64,000 nt of DNA. Origin: Senegalia massiliensis (GTDB lineage Bacteria > Bacillota > Clostridia > Tissierellales > SIT17). Positions 43,944 through 53,851 of the stretch are shown in pieces. A model generated the notes under the pieces. The model made no database searches, had not been told where the DNA came from, and saw only the letters and a program-made list of their open reading frames with translations. The translations under genes were made by a program, and so were the position numbers. Where the stretch lies: NCBI RefSeq assembly GCF_009911265.1, contig NZ_QXXA01000006.1, positions 124,001 to 188,000 of the forward strand, read 5' to 3'. The stretch's first letter is position 1, and each line of letters starts with the position of its first letter.

Positions 43944-45494
43944 TTAGATTAAACCTTCTTTTTCTAGGAAATCTCTTGCTACTTTTTCTATATCTTCTTT
44001 TTCAACATCCACAAGATAATTCATATTCTGCATTTCTTCATCTGATATAGTATCACCTAGCTTTTCTAATACTCCTTTTAACTCTGGGTATTTTTTAAGG
44101 CTTTCATTATGCATTATAGGGGCTGCATAATATGGTGGGAAAAATGACTTATCATCTTCTAAAACTTTTAAATTTAACTCTATTATCTTCCCATCAGTTG
44201 AAAAGGCATCAATAGTATCTACTTCCCCACTATCTATAGCATTATATCTTAATCCTGGATCAAGACCATTTGTTTCTCCGAATTCAAAACCATAAGCTTC
44301 CTTAACTCCTGGATAACCATCACTTCTCTCCAAAAACTCTACAGTAGCACCTAAAGTTAATTCCCCTGCTACACTTGCTAAATCACTGAAAGTTTCTAAA
44401 TTATTTGCTTCAGCTAAATCTTTTTCTACTGCAAATGTATAAGTGTTATTAAACCCTAAAGGTTCTAACCATGTAATATTATATTGATTTTGATATTCTT
44501 CTTTTACTATATTATATACTTTATCTGGATCAGTTACTTTATCTTCTCTTTTAAGTATAGCTTCAAATGCTGTACCCGTATATTCTACATAAGTGTCTAT
44601 TTCATTACTTTTAAGTGCTTCAAATGCTGGTAGTGTTCCACCTAACTCTTTTATTTCAGTTTCATAATCTGTGTTTTCTTCGATTAATATTGAAAGTATC
44701 TGTCCTTCTATTCTAGCTTCTGTATAATTTTTAGTTCCTACAATGACAGTTTCATCTTCATTGAAATACTGATATCCTACAACACTCACTATAATTAATA
44801 CAACTGCTAAAGCCAAAGCCCCTATTCTTTTTCTTGTTTTTTTATCAGTAATAATGTGTCCAAAGACAGAAACTGAAGCTTTCTTTTCTATCAAACCAAG
44901 TAAATAATCTATCCCAAGAGCTAATGCTGTCGTAGGTATTGCTCCTGCAAGGATTATAGAATTATCACTCATAGATATTCCTCTAAATATAAAATCTCCA
45001 AGGCCTCCTGCACCAATAAGAGCTGCTATTGTTGTAGTACCAATGTTTATTACAGTAGCAACTCTTATACCACCCATTATAACCGGAAATGATAGTGGCA
45101 AGCTTACCATAAACAATATTTGTATAGGTGTCATTCCTACACCTTTTGCTGATTCTTTTATAGATTCATCTACACTCTTTATACCTATAAACGTATTTTT
45201 AATAATAGGTAAAAGCGCATATAAAAATAATACTATAACTGCTGGTCTATAACCTATACCACCTATTAATGGAATTGGAATGATAAATCCAAACATAGCC
45301 AAGCTTGGTATAGTTTGAAATATATTTGCTACAGTAAGTATTCCATCTCCAAGCTTTTTACTTCTTGAAACTATTATTCCGAGTGGTACCCCTATAAGTA
45401 CTGCTAATAATACTGCAGTAAGTGTTATTTGCATATGTTCAATAGTTTTCGCTATAATCTCACCAAAATTTTCAATCATATAATTAAAAACCAT
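43944..45494 (-). CDS. Osmoprotectant ABC transporter, fused permease and substrate-binding protein
   Basis: The 516-residue protein joins an OpuCB/OpuBB-type permease (residues 1-210, with IIVSRSKKLGDGILTVANIF and KSVDESIKESAKGVGMTP EAA-type loop) through a membrane helix (about 226-245) to an OpuCC-type glycine betaine/choline-binding domain (about 250-516: VIVGTKNYTEARIEGQILSI, GALKSNEIDTYVEYTGTA-like). Such fusions occur in Firmicutes (BusB-like arrangement). It would import quaternary ammonium osmoprotectants. It follows the ATPase by 14 bases. Confidence 0.92.
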   Translation of the reverse strand: MVFNYMIENFGEIIAKTIEHMQITLTAVLLAVLIGVPLGIIVSRSKKLGDGILTVANIFQTIPSLAMFGFIIPIPLIGGIGYRPAVIVLFLYALLPIIKNTFIGIKSVDESIKESAKGVGMTPIQILFMVSLPLSFPVIMGGIRVATVINIGTTTIAALIGAGGLGDFIFRGISMSDNSIILAGAIPTTALALGIDYLLGLIEKKASVSVFGHIITDKKTRKRIGALALAVVLIIVSVVGYQYFNEDETVIVGTKNYTEARIEGQILSILIEENTDYETEIKELGGTLPAFEALKSNEIDTYVEYTGTAFEAILKREDKVTDPDKVYNIVKEEYQNQYNITWLEPLGFNNTYTFAVEKDLAEANNLETFSDLASVAGELTLGATVEFLERSDGYPGVKEAYGFEFGETNGLDPGLRYNAIDSGEVDTIDAFSTDGKIIELNLKVLEDDKSFFPPYYAAPIMHNESLKKYPELKGVLEKLGDTISDEEMQNMNYLVDVEKEDIEKVARDFLEKEGLI

Positions 45495-45508
45495 AAAATT
45501 CTCCTTTC

Positions 45509-46627
45509 TTAATCAACTTGTAATAAATCTGATATAACATTTAATGCACTACTTTTCGTTACTGCTCCTTTTACTTTATTTTGAGAGTTTATAACAGGAA
45601 CAAAGTTAATATTTTGTTCATTTATTATATTTATAACATCTGCCATGCTCATATCTTCATGCACTGGTTTTATATCTGTTCTTTTCAGTTCAGTCATAGT
45701 CATATTTTTATCATTACTTCTTGTATCCTTAGCAGTTATATAACCTTGATAATTTTCATCTTTATCTACAATTATAAGAAAGTTAACTTCTCTTTCTCTC
45801 ATTCTTTCAACTGCTTCAGCAAGTCTTCTTCTAAGATAAATCTTGGGATATTTTTTAACCATTATATCACTAGCACTAATCAGTTCTGGACTCCTCCATA
45901 ACCTATCTTTTCCAACAAAGTTTTCTATAAATTCATTTTTAGGATTAGATAATATTTCTTCTGGAGTATCAAATTGTACAATATTTCCTTTATCCATAAC
46001 AGCTATTCTATCTGCCATTTTTATAGCTTCATCCATATCATGAGAAACCATAACAATTGTTTTCGATAACTCTGATTGCAATCTTATAAGTTCATCTTGT
46101 AATTGTTCACGGGTTATAGGATCAAGTGCAGAAAAAGGTTCATCCATTAATAAAATATCAGGATTTGCAGCTAATGCCCTTGCTATACCTACCCTTTGTT
46201 GTTGACCTCCACTTAATTCTGAAGGATACCTTTTAGCATATTCATCTGCTGGAAGTCCTACTAAATCTAATAATTCGCGTGCCCTTTCTTCTCGTTCTTC
46301 TTGAGTCCACTCCTTTAGTAGTGGTACAAGCTCAATGTTTTCACTTACAGTCATATGTGGAAAAAGACCAACCATTTGAATAACATATCCTATATTTCTT
46401 CTAAGTTCTATAGCGTTTATATCTAATATGTTATCACCATTTATTAATATTTCTCCTCCTGATGGCTCAATGAGTCTATTTATCATCTTCATTGTAGTAG
46501 TCTTTCCACAGCCACTCTCTCCAATAAGTACAACTAACTCTCCTTTTTTGATTTGAAAGCTTAAATCATCAATAACAGCTTCAGTTGCATCATCAAATAT
46601 TTTTTTTACGTTCTTAAATTGAATCAT
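45509..46627 (-). CDS. Osmoprotectant ABC transporter ATPase with CBS domains
   Basis: At 372 residues it has Walker A GESGCGKTTTMK, signature LSGGQQQRVGIARAL, Walker B ILLMDEPFSALD and a C-terminal pair of CBS domains (about 255-370: SASDIMVKKYPKIYL and DIKPVHEDMSMADVINII). OpuCA/OpuA ATPases use these CBS domains to sense ionic strength. It forms an operon with the fused permease-binding protein. Confidence 0.93.
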   Translation of the reverse strand: MIQFKNVKKIFDDATEAVIDDLSFQIKKGELVVLIGESGCGKTTTMKMINRLIEPSGGEILINGDNILDINAIELRRNIGYVIQMVGLFPHMTVSENIELVPLLKEWTQEEREERARELLDLVGLPADEYAKRYPSELSGGQQQRVGIARALAANPDILLMDEPFSALDPITREQLQDELIRLQSELSKTIVMVSHDMDEAIKMADRIAVMDKGNIVQFDTPEEILSNPKNEFIENFVGKDRLWRSPELISASDIMVKKYPKIYLRRRLAEAVERMREREVNFLIIVDKDENYQGYITAKDTRSNDKNMTMTELKRTDIKPVHEDMSMADVINIINEQNINFVPVINSQNKVKGAVTKSSALNVISDLLQVD

Positions 46628-46993
46628 TTAATTTCTCCTTTCCTTTTATATTAAAAATAATTTCAACAATATTTTTTATAATATAATTATTAACATTTAA
46701 AATTAAAGCTAGAAGTTTATACACATATCTAGCTTGTCCTTATCAGTTATGATATTATAATTTATATTTAAAAATCTTTGGTAAAGTAAGATATAGCCTA
46801 AAGTAATATAAGAGAATTAATCTATAAGAGGATTAAAAAACCTAATAAGTAAATTACTATATTTTATTATATTACATTTTCAGAATATTTTCCAGTAAAA
46901 TTCCGAATTATAATATATTTTTTTTGTTAAATGTTATTTAAATTACTTTGTTTTAATATTAAATGTATCTGTATAGTTCATTATTTTATATAT
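46628..46993. other. Intergenic region without recognised gene
   Basis: About 366 AT-rich bases upstream of the osmoprotectant operon and downstream of rluF. It must hold the operon promoter, but I cannot single out a convincing -35/-10 pair, and see no coding frame. Confidence 0.45.
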
Positions 46994-47030
46994 TAAAAAT
47001 AAAATGGACCTTTATTGGTCCATTTTATTT
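46994..47030 (-). terminator. rluF terminator
   Basis: AAAATGGACC and GGTCCATTTT pair around six bases, followed by a TATTTTT run on the minus strand. The rluF stop codon TAA is in the loop, so the last codons of the gene form the left arm. Confidence 0.8.
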
Positions 47031-47743
47031 GAATTTTTAGTCATTTCATTTATAGTATTCATTTCTTTATTTGTTAAATACCTCCATTTACCTATAGGTA
47101 AATTTTCTAAAGTTACATTCATTATTCTTATTCTTTTAAGTTTTACTACATTATACTCTAAATATGAACACATTCGTCTAATTTGTCTATTAAGTCCTTG
47201 TGTTAATATTATCTTAAATTTATATTTACTAATTTTTTCAACAAAACATTTCTTTGTTACTGTATCTAATATAGGTACTCCATTTGACATATCTTTTATA
47301 AATTTATTTGTTATAGGTTTATCTACTGTTACTATATATTCTTTTTCATGGTTATTTCCTGCCCTAAGAATTTTATTTACAATGTCCCCGTCATTTGTTA
47401 AGAATATTAGCCCTTCAGAATCTTTATCAAGTCTACCTATAGGAAATATCCTTTCAGGATAATTTACAAAATCTACTATATTGCCTTTAACATGTGATTC
47501 TGTTGTACATGTTATACCTCTAGGCTTATTTAATGCTATATATATAAGTTCTGGTTTGGCATTCATTAATTTACCATCTACTTCTATATAATCATTAAAA
47601 TCAACTTTATCCCCTAATTCTGCTTTTTTACCATTTATTTTAACTCTTCCTTGCTCTATCATTGAATCAGCTTCTCTTCTAGAACAAAGTCCTGTCTCTC
47701 TTATAAATTTATTAATTCTTTTCTTTGAATTATTTTGTTCCAT
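47012..47743 (-). CDS. rluF: 23S rRNA pseudouridine synthase, RluF type
   Basis: The 243-residue protein has an N-terminal S4 RNA-binding domain (about 8-60: [20 protein letters not shown]) and an RsuA-type catalytic domain with [20 protein letters not shown], where the Asp after GRL is catalytic. [13 protein letters not shown] and [13 protein letters not shown] fit RluF (U2604 of 23S rRNA in E. coli). It is a single gene with its own terminator. Confidence 0.88.
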   Translation of the reverse strand: MEQNNSKKRINKFIRETGLCSRREADSMIEQGRVKINGKKAELGDKVDFNDYIEVDGKLMNAKPELIYIALNKPRGITCTTESHVKGNIVDFVNYPERIFPIGRLDKDSEGLIFLTNDGDIVNKILRAGNNHEKEYIVTVDKPITNKFIKDMSNGVPILDTVTKKCFVEKISKYKFKIILTQGLNRQIRRMCSYLEYNVVKLKRIRIMNVTLENLPIGKWRYLTNKEMNTINEMTKNSNKMDQ

Positions 47744-47759
47744 TAAATATTATTACTCC

Positions 47760-47893
47760 TTAGAATTTAATTATTTTTGATTTTGTAACATCTATTTCTA
47801 TCTTTCTTAACTCTTCACTTTCACCTGTAATTGCATGAACACTAGGAATATACTCCCTCCAATATTTATATTCGTTAATAAAATTATACCCTT
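47760..47893 (-). pseudogene. C-terminal gene fragment upstream of rluF
   Basis: On the minus strand a frame of about 44 codons reads GYNFINEYKYWREYIPSVH, AITGESEELRKIEIDV, TKSKIIKF and stops at 47760. The composition is clearly protein-like, but the frame is closed by a stop just upstream and has no start. It appears to be the end of a lost gene of unknown family. Confidence 0.4.
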
Positions 47894-47990
47894 ATGTGCT
47901 AATTATAACACAAAATTTAATTATCACTATCTCATTTTACCTATGTTATAATTGTATTGATAGTAAAATATAAATTTAAAAGGTGAAGAT

Positions 47991-49016
47991 ATGGAAAAAA
48001 AGAGTAATCTTAATTTTGTAATAATACTACTTATATCCTTGATTGGAACAGGAGTTATTGGATATAAAATATTACTTGAACTTAATTTTATAGATGCATT
48101 ATATATGACTGTTATAACAATATCTACTGTTGGTTATGCAGAAGTTGGAGAAATGGATACAGAAGCAAAACTCTTTTCTATAATCTTAATATTTATAAGC
48201 TTAGGTACAGTAGGTTATTTATTTAGTAGTATAGTGTCTTCTTTTTTAGAGGGAGATTTAAGAAAGGCTTGGAGGAGGAGAAAAATGGAGCAGTACATAA
48301 CAAAATTAAATAATCACTATATAATATGTGGCGCAGGAGAAACAGGTTATAATGCTATCAAACAGTTTAAAAGAAGTAATGAACCATTTGTGGTTATAGA
48401 TAAAGATAAAAATAAAATTAATGAATTAATAGAAAATGATATATTTGGAATATGTGGAGATGCAACAGCAGAAGATACACTTAAAAAAGCTAAAATTAAA
48501 AATGCCAAGGGACTTATATCTTCTCTATCAACTGATGCAGAAAATGTTTATACAGTTTTAACTGCAAGACAAATGAATAAAGATTTATATATAGTATCTC
48601 GTGCTATAAATAAACATGCAGATGAAAAATTAAAAAAAGCTGGAGCAAATAACACTATTTCTCCAAATGAAATAGGTGGAACCAGAATGGCTGCATTAAT
48701 GCTTAGACCTACAGTTATTTCTTTCTTAGATATAATGACAAGAGCCGGCGATGTAATACTTGATCTTGAAGATGTAGTTATATCAGAAAATTCCTCACTT
48801 ATAGATAAGGCACTTCAAGAAGCTAAAATCCCCGAAAAAACTGGATTAATTGTACTTGCTATAAAAAAGAAAGATTCAGAAAAATTATCATTTAATCCAA
48901 GTTCAGATGAGATTTTAAAAGAAGGCGATACAATGATAGTATTAGGTAGAGAAGAGCAAGTAAATGACTTAAGAGAAATAGCAAATGATAGAGGAAAAAG
49001 ACATTTAAGTATATAG
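47991..49016 (+). CDS. Potassium channel protein with RCK (TrkA-N) domain
   Basis: At 341 residues the protein has two membrane helices (about 7-27 and 64-84) around a pore loop with the selectivity filter STVGYAE, then a RCK/TrkA-N domain ([52 protein letters not shown]) and a TrkA-C domain (about 255-335). This is the MthK/Kch-like layout for a ligand-gated K+ channel. The ribosome binding site is AAAGGTGAAGAT. The filter has GYAE where GYGD is commonest. Confidence 0.92.
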   Translation: MEKKSNLNFVIILLISLIGTGVIGYKILLELNFIDALYMTVITISTVGYAEVGEMDTEAKLFSIILIFISLGTVGYLFSSIVSSFLEGDLRKAWRRRKMEQYITKLNNHYIICGAGETGYNAIKQFKRSNEPFVVIDKDKNKINELIENDIFGICGDATAEDTLKKAKIKNAKGLISSLSTDAENVYTVLTARQMNKDLYIVSRAINKHADEKLKKAGANNTISPNEIGGTRMAALMLRPTVISFLDIMTRAGDVILDLEDVVISENSSLIDKALQEAKIPEKTGLIVLAIKKKDSEKLSFNPSSDEILKEGDTMIVLGREEQVNDLREIANDRGKRHLSI

Positions 49017-49030
49017 AAAAGGAGACTATA

Positions 49031-49705
49031 ATGCAGATTTTAAAAAATCATTGGAAATGTTTATTAGAAGATGAATTTAAAAAAGATTATTATTTAAACT
49101 TAAGAAAATTTTTAATAAATGAATATAAAACTAAAGTTATTTATCCAGATATGTATGATATATTTAACGCTTTGCATTTTACTGACTATAAAGATGTAAA
49201 AGTAGTCATTTTAGGACAAGACCCATATCATGGCCCAAATCAGGCTCATGGTTTAAGCTTTTCTGTAAAACCTGAAGTTGGAATTCCTCCTTCTTTAGTA
49301 AATATTTATAAAGAATTAAATAATGATTTAAATTGTTATATACCTAATAATGGATATTTAAAAAAATGGTCAATGCAAGGGGTAATGCTACTTAATACTG
49401 TATTAACAGTTAGAGCACACAACCCAAACTCTCATAGAAATATGGGATGGGAATATTTTACGGATAAAATAATTAGTTTACTAGATAAGAGAAAAGATCC
49501 TATTGTTTTTATATTATGGGGTAAAAATGCCCAATCTAAACAAGATTTAATAAATAATCCAATTCATCATATTATAAAAGCACCTCATCCAAGTCCATTA
49601 GCTGCTTATAGAGGTTTTTTTGGAAGTAGACCTTTTTCTAAAACTAATAAATTTTTAAAATCTATAGGAAAAAACCCTATAGATTGGCAAATTGAAAATA
49701 TATAG
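49031..49705 (+). CDS. ung: Uracil-DNA glycosylase
   Basis: At 224 residues it matches family 1 [25 protein letters not shown] with the catalytic Asp, [34 protein letters not shown] and [20 protein letters not shown] with the catalytic His. It removes uracil from DNA. It starts 14 bases after the K+ channel gene and shares its transcript; a terminator overlaps its stop. Confidence 0.96.
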   Translation: MQILKNHWKCLLEDEFKKDYYLNLRKFLINEYKTKVIYPDMYDIFNALHFTDYKDVKVVILGQDPYHGPNQAHGLSFSVKPEVGIPPSLVNIYKELNNDLNCYIPNNGYLKKWSMQGVMLLNTVLTVRAHNPNSHRNMGWEYFTDKIISLLDKRKDPIVFILWGKNAQSKQDLINNPIHHIIKAPHPSPLAAYRGFFGSRPFSKTNKFLKSIGKNPIDWQIENI

Positions 49706-49734
49706 AGGATAGTGGTATCCTCTATATATTTTTT
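49699..49734 (+). terminator. ung terminator
   Basis: ATATAGAGGAT pairs with ATCCTCTATAT around AGTGGT, followed by six T. The ung stop codon TAG is part of the left arm. Confidence 0.85.
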
Positions 49735-49747
49735 ATGTCTTTGATTT

Positions 49748-50710
49748 TTACAATTGGTAAAAACATTCAACACTAAATACTTCTTGTCCTGAATATATTG
49801 CCGTTTTTGTAGAAGGTATATTTTCACAATCAATATTGCACCATAATACTTCTACAAATTTAGGTAAGATGTTTATAAAATGGCTAAGTAATAATTCAGA
49901 ATATTTATTTCCTCTATAATCTTTAGCTATCATAATTTCATTAATATATATACCTTTTAACCCAAAAACATCATTTTTTTCCGCTGCAATTATCCCAACT
50001 TTTTTATTATTCACAACACCATAATATAATAGATTTTCTTTACGACATTTTTCCATTAATTCAATATCATTTATAGGTATTCTTTCTTTCATATCAGGAT
50101 TCATAATATGAAAATTGTTGTACTCATTTTCATACCATTTATAATATTCACTACTCTTAACTTGTTCAAGTTTAAATTTACTTTTAGCCGTTGTAGAATT
50201 TTTTGAATTTAATTTTATTACATTACCAATAAAAGATTGTTGAACAGTAAAAAACTTTTCATCTAATTCATATTTTGATAATAAAATAGGATTGATCCAA
50301 AAATTAATGTGTAGTGGTTTAAAAACCTTGAAATATGGATATACATTTTTAACTATATCTTTAATATCAGCTTGTTTTATCATAAAATTAGGCCATATAT
50401 AAATAAAGGGTTTATTAGCATTTCCCCCCATATGTCGAATTCCTGCTAAAACAAATTTATCTGTTTTTCCAATCTTAATTAATTTTTGTTCGTAATCAGA
50501 AATCTTTGTTTTGGAAATATTAAAATGTTTAAATCTTGCCTTCATAATATCTCTTTTATTTAATTCTAATAATTCATCTAACTCTGATAAAATGTACTTA
50601 TTTACTTCTTCCTCATTTATTAATTTACCTAAAATTTCTAAATCATAGATGAATTCAGATGCAACTTGTACAAATTTCATTTTCATTTTATTATCTAAAA
50701 TAACTTCCAC
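49748..50710 (-). CDS. GNAT-family N-acetyltransferase-like protein
   Basis: The 320-residue protein ends in a GNAT fold (about 180-320): VGIIAAEKNDVFGLKGIYIN, EIMIAKDYRGNKYSELLL for acetyl-CoA binding, and VEVLWCNIDCENIPSTKTAI. The N-terminal half (1-170) is not recognised. The substrate is unknown. The start is uncertain: GTG at 50710 abuts its Shine-Dalgarno, whereas ATG at 50686 lacks one. It is monocistronic and converges with ung. Confidence 0.7.
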   Translation of the reverse strand: MEVILDNKMKMKFVQVASEFIYDLEILGKLINEEEVNKYILSELDELLELNKRDIMKARFKHFNISKTKISDYEQKLIKIGKTDKFVLAGIRHMGGNANKPFIYIWPNFMIKQADIKDIVKNVYPYFKVFKPLHINFWINPILLSKYELDEKFFTVQQSFIGNVIKLNSKNSTTAKSKFKLEQVKSSEYYKWYENEYNNFHIMNPDMKERIPINDIELMEKCRKENLLYYGVVNNKKVGIIAAEKNDVFGLKGIYINEIMIAKDYRGNKYSELLLSHFINILPKFVEVLWCNIDCENIPSTKTAIYSGQEVFSVECFYQL

Positions 50711-50769
50711 TCCTCTTTTTATGAATTACTATTTTCATTAATATTCCTCCCAATATATTTACCCCGATT

Positions 50770-50935
50770 TCACTTGAAATATTTTTCAATTTCTTTAGCA
50801 AAGTCATCTCTAATTCGTTCTAATAATTCATGAAGATAATTTTACCCTTTGAGATTGTATTAATAAGATAGTTTCTCCTGAAAATAATACACCTATATTC
50901 AATTCTTGTTTATTTTTATTTAATTTTCTTATCAT
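50770..50935 (-). pseudogene. Frameshifted small gene of unknown function
   Basis: From ATG 50935 (with AGAGGATATTATT in front) the minus strand reads MIRKLNKNKQELNIGVLFSG, ETILLIQSQRVKLSS, stop. In the next frame LHELLERIRDDFAKEIEKYF continues to a stop at 50770. One frameshift separates the two halves of a protein of about 55-60 residues. Confidence 0.45.
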
Positions 50936-51329
50936 AATAATATCCTCTAAATTTACTTTTTGTCATTTAAGCTATGAAGATATAATCATTAACTAGATAG
51001 CTAAGAAATTATTTTATATATTTAAAAACTATGGAGTTAATCCACAGTTTAAATTAAGAAACTACATGATAGAAAAATTAGCATATGTCTAAATTCTTAT
51101 AAGTAAAATTATATTCTTTATTAAATCCATATATTAGTATTTGTTGAGTAGATACAGTATCTTCACAGTTACCTAGAATTAATAATATCACAAATAAAGA
51201 TGCTAAAGGCACCTATTTTATGCTAAATCTACTTATACTAAGTTTAATACTAGCTTAATCCTATGTCAATCATCTATCTCTTTTTTCTTATATGGATCTT
51301 TTGATGTAATTTACTAATGACTTGAATCT
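50936..51329. other. Intergenic region without firm features
   Basis: About 390 AT-rich bases between the broken small gene and MATE gene 1. A short protein-like stretch IFKNYGVNPQFKLRNYMIEK occurs on the plus strand near 51015-51085 but has no start or family. Probably gene debris. Confidence 0.4.
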
Positions 51330-52661
51330 TTAGACTGTTTTTTCACACAAATAATTTTTTTTAACTAAATATATGCCTATAATAAATGTCATACATTCCG
51401 CTAATGGAACTGTAACCCATACTCCATTTATTCCTATAATCATAGGAAGTATATTTATACCCAAAATTATAAATACTATACCTCTACTTGCTGATATTAT
51501 AATAGATGCCGTAGCACTTCCTATTGCAGTAAAATATCCTGAGTTTATTATATTAAAACCACACAATAAAAAAGCAAATGCATATATCTTTGATCCTCTT
51601 ACTGCTAAATCTAAAACATCTTCATTTCCACTTGCAAATAATGATACTAATTGTTTTCCGAATCCAAATAATATAAAAAACAACACTGTCCCAACAACTA
51701 AATTTACCTTTGATGCTAACTTTAAGGTATCATTTAGTCTATCATGTTTTTTGTAACCATAGTTATAACTTAGTATAGGTGCTATTCCATCTGATATCCC
51801 AAACATTATATGAATTCCAAATTGAGATATATAATTTATTGTTGTAAATGCTGCAACACCAGATTCTCCAGCGATTTTCATGAATGAAACATTAAACATA
51901 TATGCAGTTGTAGCCGTTGCAATTGCAATTACTCCTTCTGATGAACCATTGTATGATATAGGTATTATTACTGATTTATCAAATTGACCTCTAAATATAT
52001 TTACTATATTCTTTTTCCTTAACATAGGACGTACTACTACAAAAAATGATGATACGTATGCTATTCCTGTTGCAAATGCCGCTCCCCTTATTCCCAAACT
52101 TAATTGTTTTATAAATATAAAATCTAAACTCACATTGACAACTACACTTAAAATCATACCCCTTAAATATAATTCTGGTTTTCCTACTACCCTGTTGATA
52201 AATCCAAACAAAAACATTAAACACATTAGTGGTGCAAATATAGATATTGTTCCTATATAAATTGATACACCTTCTAACAATACTTTATTTGCACCTAATA
52301 ATACTGAAATTTCTTCACTAAATAACCTGCCAACTAATAGTATACCTAAAGATATAATAGTAATAAATACAAATGCTGTTTTAAATATATTTTGTGCCTC
52401 TTCTCTTTTACCTTCTCCTAGACTTCTTCCTATAGAGCTTAGAGAACCCACACTTATAATCATACTAAAGCCTATTATAACTTCCATAAATGGTTGAACT
52501 ATATTTATACTAGCAAGTGCATTTTCACCAATAAAGTTTCCCAAAAATATTCCATCTATTATAACTTGTGCACCTGCTATTACCATAGAAATAATTGCTG
52601 GGATTGAAAATTTAATAAATAATTTAGATATCTTTTCTGTTCCTAATATATTTTCACTCAT
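51330..52661 (-). CDS. MATE-family efflux transporter (1)
   Basis: The 443-residue protein has about 12 membrane helices and MATE features: FIKFSIPAIISMVIAGAQVIIDGIFLG, GRSLGEGKREEAQNIF after helix 2, and APILSYNYGYKKHDRL in the second half. It probably exports cationic drugs in exchange for Na+ or H+. It lies behind a MerR-type promoter and the merR-like gene at 52764-53591, which very likely controls it. It is a paralogue of the MATE gene at 53852-55159. Confidence 0.9.
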   Translation of the reverse strand: MSENILGTEKISKLFIKFSIPAIISMVIAGAQVIIDGIFLGNFIGENALASINIVQPFMEVIIGFSMIISVGSLSSIGRSLGEGKREEAQNIFKTAFVFITIISLGILLVGRLFSEEISVLLGANKVLLEGVSIYIGTISIFAPLMCLMFLFGFINRVVGKPELYLRGMILSVVVNVSLDFIFIKQLSLGIRGAAFATGIAYVSSFFVVVRPMLRKKNIVNIFRGQFDKSVIIPISYNGSSEGVIAIATATTAYMFNVSFMKIAGESGVAAFTTINYISQFGIHIMFGISDGIAPILSYNYGYKKHDRLNDTLKLASKVNLVVGTVLFFILFGFGKQLVSLFASGNEDVLDLAVRGSKIYAFAFLLCGFNIINSGYFTAIGSATASIIISASRGIVFIILGINILPMIIGINGVWVTVPLAECMTFIIGIYLVKKNYLCEKTV

Positions 52662-52736
52662 TTACTCTACCTCCAAAACAATATAACAAAACACGAAATA
52701 ACTATATGGTTAATATGTTTTATTCTTATGGAGTAG

Positions 52737-52767
52737 ATTATAAACCTTTGTGTAACACAAAGGTCAA
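52737..52767 (-). promoter_or_regulatory. MerR-type promoter/operator of MATE gene 1
   Basis: Minus-strand TTGACC (52767-52762) and TATAAT (52742-52737) are 19 bases apart, the over-long spacer typical of MerR-activated promoters. The spacer holds a perfect dyad: ACCTTTGTG and CACAAAGGT around TTA. The -35 overlaps the TGA stop of the merR-like gene. Confidence 0.88.
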
Positions 52768-53591
52768 TATTCTTTTATAGGTATTTGTATTTCAAATAAT
52801 TCTTCTTCACTTTGATCTGTAACACTAATGTCAATTTGAACTATTTGAAGGATATCACCACATACTCTATATCCCTTTTTCTCAATATATTCAGTCATTT
52901 TCTTAAAATAAATTTCCTTATCCCACATACTTCCTTTATAATACATAGAGGCGTAAGTCCCTTTAGGAATCTTTCTTATATGCTTTTCATCAATATTCTC
53001 TCGATCTTTGATAAAAAGAAATACAACAAATGATTCTATACACTTATTCAACGCTATGTCCGTTTGTTTTATAATTGTTCCAAATCGATTACTTGCAATT
53101 ATAGGTGCTATTTCTTTTAATGTATTCTCTAATTCAAGGAATGCATAACTTAAATCAAATTCATCTTTTATAGATTTATCAGAAGTAATTATTTCTCTTT
53201 CTTTGATTTCTTTAATAACTATTTCTTCAAAATTTGATACCTGAGAAATATCTTCTAAGTGTTTTATTTTTTCATTAATACTTTTTTCTAACTGTTGTAA
53301 TTCCTTTATTCTTTTTATAAGCTCATTATGTTTATCTCTTAGTATATTAACAGATTGATCTATATTTCTATTATTAAAGTACTTCTTAATTTCATCAATA
53401 CTCATCTCTAGTTGGCGAAGTTCTTTAATGGTTCCTAATTGTTCATACTGTAAAATAGAATAGTATCTATATCCAGTTTTATGGTCTACTTTAATAGGCT
53501 TAAGTAGTCCTATTCTATCATAGTATCTTAATGTTTCAGTTGTAATATTTCTTAAGCTTGCAAATTCACCAATTGATATTTTATCTTTCAC
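52764..53591 (-). CDS. MerR-family regulator with effector-binding domain (1)
   Basis: The 275-residue protein has a MerR DNA-binding domain (ISIGEFASLRNITTETLRYYD, IGLLKPIKVDHKTGYRYYSI), a coiled-coil dimerisation helix (about 75-120) and a C-terminal GyrI-like/BmrR-like domain (about 125-275). BmrR-type regulators bind cationic drugs and untwist promoters with 19-bp spacers. It directly precedes MATE gene 1. Confidence 0.9.
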   Translation of the reverse strand: MKDKISIGEFASLRNITTETLRYYDRIGLLKPIKVDHKTGYRYYSILQYEQLGTIKELRQLEMSIDEIKKYFNNRNIDQSVNILRDKHNELIKRIKELQQLEKSINEKIKHLEDISQVSNFEEIVIKEIKEREIITSDKSIKDEFDLSYAFLELENTLKEIAPIIASNRFGTIIKQTDIALNKCIESFVVFLFIKDRENIDEKHIRKIPKGTYASMYYKGSMWDKEIYFKKMTEYIEKKGYRVCGDILQIVQIDISVTDQSEEELFEIQIPIKEY

Positions 53592-53686
53592 TTTTTCTTC
53601 TTATCCCCTAACTATATATTCTTTTAATATTTTTTTTAGTAGATTATTATAGCAGATTAAGTATCTTTAAATATTTTATTTAATGC

Positions 53687-53800
53687 TTATGATGAAAACT
53701 TTACACCACTCTTAAGGTCATTGGCTTTTATATACATTCTAAATAATTCTATAATTTCACCTTGAATAGAAACCTTTTTAACTGTATTAATTTTTACCTC
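53687..53800 (-). pseudogene. Short protein-like remnant between the two MerR-MATE cassettes
   Basis: The minus strand reads EVKINTVKKVSIQGEIIELF and RMYIKANDLKSGVKFSS, then stops at 53687. There is no start in frame (an ATG in another frame lies just upstream). Length is about 37 codons and the family is unknown. Confidence 0.3.
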
Positions 53801-53851
53801 TCATTCATATTAATCATGTTATTTATTATATGAATTTATTTGTAATTTAGA

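Noticed and set aside
47004-47462. 152-codon plus-strand hydrophobic frame
   Set aside because: It is antisense to rluF, which has clear motifs and its own terminator.
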